Source of the DNA: Emticicia sp. BO119
GTDB taxonomy: Bacteria > Bacteroidota > Bacteroidia > Cytophagales > Spirosomataceae
Assembly (NCBI RefSeq): GCF_013912375.1
Contig: NZ_JACETV010000001.1
Span: 868,001 to 932,000, forward strand
Reading direction: 5' to 3'
Length of the DNA: 64,000 bases
The position numbers and the translations under genes were made by a program. Shown one piece after another: positions 8,497 to 15,126 of this stretch. Every line of letters begins with the position of its first letter. Position 1 is the stretch's first letter. The notes beneath the pieces were generated by a model that saw only the letters and a program-made list of their open reading frames with translations, was not told where the DNA came from and searched no databases.

Positions 8497-9117
8497 ATGA
8501 ATAAAGACCTGAAAGCACACTGGGAAGAAGTGTATCAGAATAAAAGTTTTGAAGAAGTAAGTTGGTTTCAGGAAAATCCTGAAACTTCTATACAATTTTT
8601 TGAAAAACTGAATCTGCCTAAAAATGCCAGTATTATTGATATGGGTGCAGGAGAGAGCCATTTTGTTGATTACTTACTTGAGAAGGGCTATGAGAATATT
8701 ACTCTGGTAGATATTTCGGAAGAAGCTCTTAAAAAGACTCAGAATAGACTTGGTGATAGAGGTAAGTCTGTAAAATATATTGTAGCGGATGCCGGAACAT
8801 TTAAAGCGAAGGAAAAATATGACTTCTGGCATGATAGAGCTACTTTCCATTTCCTGACTGGTATTACTGAAATTGAACACTATACTCAGAATATCTGTCG
8901 GTCACTCAATACCGGAGCTTATTTCCTGATTGGTACTTTTGGCGAAGGTGGTCCTAAAAAGTGTAGCGATTTAGAAGTTTATCAGTATTCGCCTGATGAT
9001 TTAAGTGAGGTATTTGCCCGCTGTTTAACACAGAAAAAATCTTTGAAAACAGAACATAAAACTCCTTCAGGTACTGTACAGAAATTTACTTTCTGCCTGT
9101 TTAAATATGATAGATAG
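8497..9117 (+). CDS. Class I SAM-dependent methyltransferase
   Basis: A 206-residue soluble methyltransferase. Motif I is IIDMGAGESHFVDYL, motif II the acidic end of the next strand (ITLVDIS), and motif III region VADAGTF, followed by KYDFWHDRATFHFL. The N-terminus HWEEVYQNKSFEEVSWFQ resembles thiopurine/tellurite-type methyltransferases, often annotated as TPMT- or TehB-like. The substrate is unknown. The gene is probably cotranscribed with the GMC oxidoreductase 23 bp upstream. Confidence 0.9.
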   Translation: MNKDLKAHWEEVYQNKSFEEVSWFQENPETSIQFFEKLNLPKNASIIDMGAGESHFVDYLLEKGYENITLVDISEEALKKTQNRLGDRGKSVKYIVADAGTFKAKEKYDFWHDRATFHFLTGITEIEHYTQNICRSLNTGAYFLIGTFGEGGPKKCSDLEVYQYSPDDLSEVFARCLTQKKSLKTEHKTPSGTVQKFTFCLFKYDR

Positions 9118-9301
9118 TAGTATGTTTTTTAGCCATAGGCTATATTCCTACGCCAGAATAAGTGATGATTAGACCTGGAGAAAACGCACTGCATTGTCTT
9201 TCCTAATAAGATTGTACACAAACCTTTAGGAATAAGAGAAAAAAGATTTTCTTTGCACAAATCTATAGAATCACGTATGTTAACCCGACTAAATTGCTGA
9301 G

Positions 9302-9805
9302 ATGAAGAAAGTATTCACACTACTGCTTGCCCTTTGTATTTTTTCAAGTTGTCAACAAAAGCTTCTCTATCCTCTAAAAGGTAATTACCCTGGCAATTAT
9401 GCTTTAGTTACTGATAGATCTCCAGACGAAGTATGGAACGATATACTAGCGTATTGCTCGCAAAGTGGAATAGAATTAAAAATAACAGATAGAAAGAGCG
9501 GATTAATAATTTCTAAATGGTATAGATTGAGAACTTATACATTTGAGAACCAGGACGGAACACTTCAGGAAAACGGTGCCGATGTGGTTATAGGCTGTGA
9601 AACGCCCGGAAAATTTATAGGAGATTGCCAAGCACCTAACATTATCTGGACTAATATCATTTTTAAATTAAATGAAAGAAGCAGTAAGACCGCTCTCACA
9701 GTCAGGCTATCAGATTTAATAGCCTGGTATTCACGATGGGAGTATTTAAAAGAAGTTAAATCTACCGGTGTGTTAGAAAAGCAGATTATTGAGAGAATAA
9801 AGTAA
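9302..9805 (+). CDS. Lipoprotein, tandem paralogue 1
   Basis: A 167-residue protein with signal peptide and lipobox (ALCIFSSCQQ). The mature part starts with YPLKGNYPGNY, then a DEVWNDILAYC helix, an ITDRKSGLIIS strand, and ends STGVLEKQIIERIK. It shares all these landmarks with the next gene (YTPLKGNYPSDY, DEVMTNIIEYC, VIDRKNGLIMS, STGFLEKQIIAGIK), so the two arose by duplication. The fold may be a small alpha/beta domain like those of other envelope lipoproteins. No function is recognisable. The next gene starts 36 bp downstream, so they are likely cotranscribed. Confidence 0.82.
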   Translation: MKKVFTLLLALCIFSSCQQKLLYPLKGNYPGNYALVTDRSPDEVWNDILAYCSQSGIELKITDRKSGLIISKWYRLRTYTFENQDGTLQENGADVVIGCETPGKFIGDCQAPNIIWTNIIFKLNERSSKTALTVRLSDLIAWYSRWEYLKEVKSTGVLEKQIIERIK

Positions 9806-9841
9806 ATTTAATTCCCGATTTTAACCAAATCATAGGCTGTA

Positions 9842-10360
9842 ATGAAAAAAGCACTAAGCTTTCTGACGGTAGCATTTTTAATGTCTGCCTGTCATTCAAT
9901 AGTATATACTCCCTTAAAAGGTAATTACCCAAGTGATTATACAATAGTCTTCAATAAACCTGCTGATGAGGTAATGACTAATATTATTGAGTATTGTTTA
10001 AAAAATAACATTTCCTTAAAGGTAATAGACAGAAAAAACGGACTAATCATGTCCGAACCTTATAAAATCAATTCCTTCACATTTGAAAGCCCTGTTGGAA
10101 TCCCTGAGGATAGTAGTGCTCGTGTAATTGTTGGCCGCGAAAAATTAAAGAATTATTCCTATGGAGCTGAACTTGTCCTGACTGATATTGTTTTTCAGGT
10201 AAAGGAAGAAGAAAATAGAACCTCGATGACCGTAATGTTAGCTAATATGGTGGGCTATATTTATCAAAAGGCGGCTTATACTCATATGAGGGGAATGTGT
10301 TTAAAAGAGGTCAGGTCTACAGGTTTTTTAGAGAAACAGATTATTGCGGGTATAAAGTAA
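9842..10360 (+). CDS. Lipoprotein, tandem paralogue 2
   Basis: A 172-residue lipoprotein (leader ALSFLTVAFLMSAC) paralogous to its upstream neighbour across the whole length. The conserved core is PLKGNYP, then DEV...I.YC, then I.DRK.GLI, and a C-terminal LKEV(R/K)STG.LEKQII. A segment specific to this copy (YIYQKAAYTHMRGMC) lies before the conserved end. The pair has diverged strongly, so it is an old duplication. No function is recognisable. Confidence 0.82.
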   Translation: MKKALSFLTVAFLMSACHSIVYTPLKGNYPSDYTIVFNKPADEVMTNIIEYCLKNNISLKVIDRKNGLIMSEPYKINSFTFESPVGIPEDSSARVIVGREKLKNYSYGAELVLTDIVFQVKEEENRTSMTVMLANMVGYIYQKAAYTHMRGMCLKEVRSTGFLEKQIIAGIK

Positions 10361-10469
10361 CCAAGGGTTAGTCTAAACCAAGAGATAAGTTATTGTTTCA
10401 TAGTTGATTCATCTATACTCCGGAATAAATGTTTTCGGTGAAGGCCAACGGCTAAGCTATTTTGGTTAA

Positions 10470-10505
10470 AAAATAGAAAAGAGACAAGGTGGTGCCGTTG
10501 TCTCT
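10470..10505 (-). terminator. Intrinsic terminator of the minus-strand cluster
   Basis: AGAGACAA (10480-10487) pairs with TTGTCTCT (10498-10505). On the minus strand the stem is followed by TTTTCTATTTTTT. It would end transcripts coming from the minus-strand genes at 10542-12474. Confidence 0.65.
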
Positions 10506-10541
10506 AAATAATAATTTTCATTCTATTACCATACCTCTACG

Positions 10542-10805
10542 CTATTTCATAGCTACTATAATAAAACCAACAATCAGAATTCCTACTAAATGATAAGTTC
10601 TACTATAATACTATACAAGATGCGTGGTGGAATATTCGGATTGATAGCAATGTTTGAGGTATTGGCAATCAGGAAACCAATACCAATCAATAAAGAAAAT
10701 TCTACGACCTCTCCAAAAGGATAAATAAATATTGAGAATGTAGCAATAAAAAATAGAGGCAATGATTAGCATGCCAGCATTACCACGGTCTCTATTATAT
10801 AGTTT
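10542..10805 (-). pseudogene. Frameshifted small membrane-protein gene
   Basis: Reading the minus strand, coding-like hydrophobic sequence continues through three frames. First NRDRGNAGMLIIASIF; then, after a T6 run, IATFSIFIYPFGEVVEF and SLLIGIGFLIANTSN up to SIIV; then RTYHLVGILIVGFIIVAMK with a stop at 10542. Two single-base shifts would restore one reading frame of about 85 residues with three hydrophobic segments. It lies 24 bp downstream of the next gene on the same strand and before the shared terminator. Decay is the likely explanation; sequencing error in the homopolymer is possible for the first shift. Confidence 0.55.
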
Positions 10806-10828
10806 ACTCTTATTTCAGATTTTCAGAA

Positions 10829-11455
10829 TCAATTAGATACTATGATAATAAAGATAGTAGAAATTGCTGTTCCGATAGCCCAGTTTTTCCATACTTTCTT
10901 CGCTTTGGTTTTCTTTGCCTGTGCTATATAACCTCTGGCATACTCAGGGTTTTTCTGGTAAGCCTCAACATTTGGAATACCCATATTATGTAGTTTAGGT
11001 GTTGTAACACTACAAGCTACTGCAGGTATTAAACCAAATAAGCCATTTAATAACAAAGAAGTAACTAATACACCGCCTTTGCCGCTATTCTGGCCTGTAT
11101 AATAGATTTGGGCATCAGCCATTCCTTTTTCATAAGTGTATTCAACAGTTTTTTTGCTTAATGGATTTACTTCAAAAGAGCTGGTTTCTATAAAAGCCTC
11201 ATTGGTTACAGGTTTATCGGTAGAAAAAATGTCCTTCTGGCCATTCTCATATTTAACCATCAGAATTGTCGACTTCAGAATACTGTAGGTAGGGCCGTCC
11301 AGATTTTCAAATTTCAGATAGGTGATTTCCTGGTCTTTTACTTCTTTTACTTTGGCTTTGATTTCGTCACCGTTTTTGAGAAAAATAATGTCTTGTGCAT
11401 AAAGGTTAATTGTTAGTACGCAGCAAAGAATAGTAGTGATAATGGTTGGTTTCAT
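10829..11455 (-). CDS. Secreted/membrane protein of unknown function
   Basis: A 208-residue protein. The N-terminal signal peptide is TIITTILCCVLTINLYAQ. It is followed by a beta-rich domain, DIIFLKNGDEIKAKVKEV and ITYLKFENLDGPTYSI, typical of Bacteroidetes proteins that begin with a small OB/SH3-like barrel. Two hydrophobic segments lie in the C-terminal half (GGVLVTSLLLNGLFGLIPAV and AIGTAISTIFIIIVSN). I start at ATG 11455, directly before the signal peptide. An in-frame ATG at 11551 overlaps the stop of the upstream gene (TAATG) and would put 32 residues before the signal, which is less likely. Probably in one transcript with the isomerase-like gene. Confidence 0.75.
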   Translation of the reverse strand: MKPTIITTILCCVLTINLYAQDIIFLKNGDEIKAKVKEVKDQEITYLKFENLDGPTYSILKSTILMVKYENGQKDIFSTDKPVTNEAFIETSSFEVNPLSKKTVEYTYEKGMADAQIYYTGQNSGKGGVLVTSLLLNGLFGLIPAVACSVTTPKLHNMGIPNVEAYQKNPEYARGYIAQAKKTKAKKVWKNWAIGTAISTIFIIIVSN

Positions 11456-11550
11456 AAAAAATGTTTGAACGAGATTTGTTTTAATTAAAATTGAAATCAG
11501 AACCAAAATCGTACCAGTTCGGGACTTTTTTTTGAAAATAAACCTGCCCA

Positions 11551-12474
11551 TTATGCTTTCATATACCGATTTCGCAATAGGTCTTTCATATAGACGTTAA
11601 TTCCCCATTGGTCAGCTAAGGGTTGGTTGGTGTAGGGGAGGGTAGGTAAGTAATTAGGTGGGCCGAACTCTGTGAGTATTGTTAAGGTATCGCCTGATTT
11701 GGCTTTATATTCTACTACTTTATCCCACCATGCCAGATGAGCCTTTACAACGCTTTCCCATTCAGGGGCCCTTGGATCGTTTACCTGAGGACCTTCCTGA
11801 TGCCCGATTCTTGAATGAATATGGTCAACTCTTGCCAAAGCAGCCTGAACTGCTTCTGTCTGGTCTTCCAGCAAAGATTCATGCACATTGCACCAGTGAG
11901 ATATATCTAAGGTAAGACGTAAAGCGGGGTTTTTCTCAATGAAATTATGAGCTATATGTGCAGCAAAAAGCATACGTCCGCGATGTGTTTCGTGTAATAT
12001 CTTTATGCCGCTTTTCTGATTGGCTTCTGCTGTATGGTCTATAAAAAGTTTGTTCTGTTCGTAAGTAAAATAATCCCGTCCGCTATGGCAGTTAATATAT
12101 AAGGGTCTCTTTGGTGACAGTGTTGCCGCATTGATAGCTTTTTTGAAAGTCTCCAAATGTTCTTTAGCGTCTTTCTGATAACCTCCACATAGAAACCCAA
12201 CTTCTAACTGATATTTATCTAAGGCCGTAAACAATTCCTGTTGGTCTTTTTTTTCAGTAGGCCACCAGACTTCAATGCCATCATAGTTTTCTTTTTTTAC
12301 CGCTGCGCAAAAGGCCTCTGTATTCCCGGGGAAGCCCCAGTTAGTGGCCAGGATCTTTAATTTTAAAGCTGCATTGTAAAGGCGTTGGTATTGAGTTTGT
12401 TCAGCAACCGTCTGAATAGAGTGAAGTATCATTCCTCCTCCGGTGCTTGTGCCTAAAAAATCTCTACGGTTCAT
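11551..12474 (-). CDS. Secreted sugar phosphate isomerase/epimerase-like (xylose isomerase-type TIM barrel)
   Basis: A 307-residue protein with a Tat-like leader (MNRRDFLGTSTGGG), so probably exported folded. The rest fits the AP endonuclease 2/xylose isomerase-like TIM barrel: YDGIEVWWP, YINCHSGRDYF, KILHETHRGRML, LTLDISHWCNVHE, DHIHSRIGHQEGPQV and LTILTEFGPPNYLP. These supply the Glu, His and Asp ligands expected for a divalent metal site. The substrate is unknown; secreted Bacteroidetes members are usually linked to carbohydrate metabolism. The gene diverges from a 64-aa secreted protein across a 500-bp intergenic region holding the phased repeat array. Confidence 0.85.
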   Translation of the reverse strand: MNRRDFLGTSTGGGMILHSIQTVAEQTQYQRLYNAALKLKILATNWGFPGNTEAFCAAVKKENYDGIEVWWPTEKKDQQELFTALDKYQLEVGFLCGGYQKDAKEHLETFKKAINAATLSPKRPLYINCHSGRDYFTYEQNKLFIDHTAEANQKSGIKILHETHRGRMLFAAHIAHNFIEKNPALRLTLDISHWCNVHESLLEDQTEAVQAALARVDHIHSRIGHQEGPQVNDPRAPEWESVVKAHLAWWDKVVEYKAKSGDTLTILTEFGPPNYLPTLPYTNQPLADQWGINVYMKDLLRNRYMKA

Positions 12475-12640
12475 AATAATACAGGAAGTTTTAAATGGGT
12501 TTGGTTCGTGAAAAGACAGGTAAAACAGAATTATACTTTCATTTGTAAAATTATCAATCTATTGATTAATATATGCCTATATTTTAAGTTTTCTAAAAAT
12601 GCAGGAGTGGCTTAAAAAAAGTTCTGTCTTTATTTTTCTT

Positions 12641-12875
12641 CCAGTTTCTTGTAATAAAATACCACTTATCAGTGAACAGAACCAATTACCGGAAATAAAC
12701 TACCATTTACCGGAAGTATCTTCCAATTAACCTCTATTTTCTGCCATTCAACGAAAGTTCCTGCCAATTTTCCGCTGTTTCCTGCCACTTGTCGATGTAA
12801 TCTACCAGTTATCGCCTTTATGTTACCAAACGTCGCCGTTTAATACCGATTATCTTGGAAATGTCTCCAAAAAAA
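12641..12875. repeat. Helically phased degenerate repeat array, 12 units of 20/21 bp
   Basis: Units start at 12641, 12662, 12682, 12703, 12723, 12744, 12764, 12785, 12805, 12826, 12846 and 12867. The spacing alternates 21, 20, 21, 20 without exception. Each unit begins with a core near CCAnTTAtC (for example CCACTTATC, CCAATTACC, CCAGTTATC, CCGATTATC) followed by 11-12 bp of unconserved, mostly AT-rich spacer. The last unit keeps only CCA. Base 4 of the core is a purine in every 21-bp unit and mostly a pyrimidine in the 20-bp units, so the basic period is probably a 41-bp dimer. Mean spacing 20.5 bp is about two turns of B-DNA. It lies between divergent genes. No reading frame spans it, because 41 is not a multiple of 3. 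Confidence 0.85.
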
Positions 12876-12886
12876 GTTTAAATTTG
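12855..12886 (+). promoter_or_regulatory. Promoter at the end of the repeat array
   Basis: TTG (12855-12857), a 21-bp spacer, and TAAATTTG (12879-12886) match the Bacteroidetes consensus fully. The -33 box lies inside the eleventh repeat unit. The predicted transcript starts near 12893 and has an 89-nt leader before the small secreted protein. A second TAAATTTG at 12929-12936 lacks a TTG at the right distance. Confidence 0.65.
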
Positions 12887-12981
12887 TCACTTCATCGAAA
12901 ACAGTCCCAAAAACCGCTTTGAATGGTGTAAATTTGAATCATCAAACAAAAAGGGAAAATAATATAAAACTATTGAGTAAC

Positions 12982-13176
12982 ATGAAAAAGATTTTTACAA
13001 TTGCTATTGTTACAATTTTAACTTCAACTGCGGCTTTTGCTAACGACGATACTAACAAACAAACTTCTAAGGAAGAAACTTCTAAAGTGGTTATTACTAA
13101 GGAAACAATGAAGTTAATAAAGAAAGAGAGAAAAAAAACAAGCAAGGTTTTCAGAGAAAAAAATCTTGTTTGCTAA
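12982..13176 (+). CDS. Small secreted Lys/Thr-rich protein
   Basis: A 64-residue protein. The signal peptide KKIFTIAIVTILTSTAAFA is followed by a short basic tail rich in Lys, Thr, Glu and Ser (NDDTNKQTSKEETSK..., KKERKKTSKVFREK), ending in a lone Cys. No family is recognised. I start at ATG 12982, which opens the signal peptide; an in-frame ATG at 12919 would add 21 residues with no export logic and overlap the second -7 box. It is the only gene driven from the promoter at the end of the phased repeat array, which makes it the best candidate target of whatever that array binds. Confidence 0.7.
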   Translation: MKKIFTIAIVTILTSTAAFANDDTNKQTSKEETSKVVITKETMKLIKKERKKTSKVFREKNLVC

Positions 13177-13305
13177 TAGATAAAGTATAGAACTGAACAC
13201 GGGAAGCAAAACAACTAAAGCTGAAACATAAAGAAGGAAATAGAACAGAAAATAGTCAGGACGAGGAGGAAGGGAAAAAACAATTAGAAATAGTTACTCA
13301 TACAA

Positions 13306-13340
13306 TAAAAAAAGCGAAGCATCTTCAAAGACGCCTCGCT
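13306..13340 (-). terminator. Intrinsic terminator of the WG-repeat gene
   Basis: On the minus strand AGCGAGGCGTCTT pairs with AAGATGCTTCGCT (13340-13313) through a long stem containing two G-U wobbles, followed by TTTTTTTATTG. Because the mismatches are wobbles only in the minus-strand RNA, it serves that strand. It starts 27 bp after the stop codon. Confidence 0.8.
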
Positions 13341-13366
13341 GATTTAAACAAAAACCTAAACTCAAT

Positions 13367-14539
13367 TTAATCAGTTACACTGGAAATCACACCTTTTGAC
13401 AATTGATTATCAGGAAAGACTTCACGTCCGTTTTTATTAATGAATCCACTTCTACCGAAAAGACTAATTCTTGCCATACCTTCTGAAAAGTTATAAGCGT
13501 CGTCATAAATCAACGGAATAATTTCTTGTCCGGTTTTATCAATGTATCCATATTTTCCATTATTAATAGCTCTTGCATATCCATCTGAATAGCCCCAAAG
13601 GTTATCATACTTTAAAGGCACAATTTCTTTTCCGGTTTTATCAATTACCCCGAATTTTTTGTTGGCATATACGATAATCATCCCTTCTGAAACTCCTTGA
13701 ATAAAATCGTAAGTGCTTGCCACCAAGTCACTACCGGTTTTGTCAATTACTTTCCATTTATCGTTGTTACGAACAACCGCCAGGCCTTCGGCATAATTAT
13801 CTACTTCATCATATTTAGCCGGTATCACAAGGTTATTGTTGGCATCGATAAAACCCCATTTTTTAGCTTCATTTTTTACAGCTGCTCTGCCTTCGATAAA
13901 ACTTTTGGCTCCTTTATGTACCATCGGAATCACCTGATTTCCTTTGGCATCAATAAAACCGTATTTTCCGGCTACTGCTACCATAGCCAAGCCTTCAGAG
14001 AAACTTTCAACTTTATCGAACTGAGGTTTAACTACAAAATGATTTTTTGTATCAATCACTCCCCATTTTCCTGCTTGTTTAACAAAAGCAAGGTTTTCTT
14101 TAAAGCTCAATACTTTATCGTAGTCGAAAGCAACTTTTACTTTCCCCTTTTTATCTACAAACCCCCATTTGTCGCCTAATTTAACTGCGGCTAATGAATT
14201 GGAGAAATTCTGTACTTCTTCGTATTCAAAAGGTATTACTTCTTTCCCTGTTTTATTCATGAATCCCCATTTGCTGTCTTTACGAATTGCGGCCATGTCT
14301 TCGGTCATGTCGTAAGCACTTTCGTATTTTACAGGAGCAACTTCTTTTCCTTGTTTATCAAGAAAACCAACTTTGTCGTTTTTCTCGATACGTACAACAC
14401 CAGATTGAAAATCGGTAAAATTTACGTTTGCAGGAAGCTGAGTTTTTTCAGTTGATTGTGCGAATGCAGTTTGCGCAGCTAATAGTGATAAGCCTAAGAT
14501 TAGACCTTTACCTTTTATTATGTTCGTTCTCAAAGCCAT
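13367..14539 (-). CDS. Secreted WG-repeat protein
   Basis: A 390-residue exported protein. The signal peptide is GKGLILGLSLLAAQTAFAQ. The mature part is almost wholly made of ten WG (KWG) repeats of about 33-36 residues, each with an aromatic-Gly-(F/V/Y)-(I/M/V)-(D/N)-K-x-G core: GFLDKQG, WGFMNKTG, WGFVDKKG, WGVIDTK, YGFIDAKG, WGFIDANN, WKVIDKTG, FGVIDKTG, YGYIDKTG, GFINKNG. WG-repeat proteins are common in Bacteroidetes and probably form a beta-propeller-like scaffold for binding. The ligand is unknown. The gene stands alone, with a strong terminator. Confidence 0.92.
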   Translation of the reverse strand: MALRTNIIKGKGLILGLSLLAAQTAFAQSTEKTQLPANVNFTDFQSGVVRIEKNDKVGFLDKQGKEVAPVKYESAYDMTEDMAAIRKDSKWGFMNKTGKEVIPFEYEEVQNFSNSLAAVKLGDKWGFVDKKGKVKVAFDYDKVLSFKENLAFVKQAGKWGVIDTKNHFVVKPQFDKVESFSEGLAMVAVAGKYGFIDAKGNQVIPMVHKGAKSFIEGRAAVKNEAKKWGFIDANNNLVIPAKYDEVDNYAEGLAVVRNNDKWKVIDKTGSDLVASTYDFIQGVSEGMIIVYANKKFGVIDKTGKEIVPLKYDNLWGYSDGYARAINNGKYGYIDKTGQEIIPLIYDDAYNFSEGMARISLFGRSGFINKNGREVFPDNQLSKGVISSVTD

Positions 14540-15126
14540 TGTTTTTTATAGAGTTAAGCTCTTTATTCACTTAATATATAATGAAAATACTATTGCCAAA
14601 CTTATGCCAATGCATATAAATCGGCTTTAATCTTAGCAAGCGGATACATTTTTTTTGTTTAGCTGATAAAACAATAGAAAAGAATTTGGAAAATGTGCAA
14701 ACACAATACACATTATGATTGCTTGCAAACGCAATGCCAAGATTTTGATCTTAACTATAATATTATTGAGTGGGTACAAAATAGTTTTTCGCTGATTTTC
14801 AATTTGCTATATTACAATTAAGATTCAGATTCAATTTGATTATAATTTGGTGCGAAGGAGAAAAATTGAAAACTTTTATAGCTCAATGGAGGGGGATTCA
14901 GAAAGACATACAATAATTATATACGTAAGGCTTTTTTATACTTGCTTACACACTATATAAACCTAAATAACTATCTTTGCGAAAATTCCGGGCTGAGAGT
15001 AATTAGATAAAACTAATTGAAAAGTAATAGTGTATAATCGCAGATGGTGAATACTGAATCAATCATTAAATCGCGCAATCACACATTCGCTCAATTACAT
15101 CCCATTTCACTACAATTATTGTTTGC
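14540..15126. other. Long intergenic region upstream of pheT
   Basis: No gene is visible in these 587 bases between divergent genes. The DNA is AT-rich. The only signal I can point to is a -7-like TATCTTTG (14972-14979). The stretch between it and pheT (about 150 nt) has no T-box specifier, leader peptide or terminator that I could recognise. Confidence 0.5.
14972..14979 (+). promoter_or_regulatory. Candidate -7 box for pheT
   Basis: TATCTTTG fits TAnnTTTG. The nearest upstream TTG (14942-14944) is 27 bp away, longer than usual, so the promoter is only a candidate. It would give a leader of about 140 nt. Confidence 0.4.

Noticed and set aside
6872-9117. Choline-to-betaine operon
   Set aside because: The oxidoreductase is GMC-type, but no betaine-aldehyde dehydrogenase or choline transporter is adjacent; the methyltransferase does not fit that pathway.
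12641-12875. CRISPR array
   Set aside because: Units are only 20-21 bp, the cores are degenerate, the spacers are 11-12 bp, and no cas gene is present. It is not a CRISPR.
14878-14895. tRNA D-arm-like TAGCTCAATGGA
   Set aside because: No acceptor stem, anticodon arm or T-arm (GGTTCGA-type loop) can be built around it.
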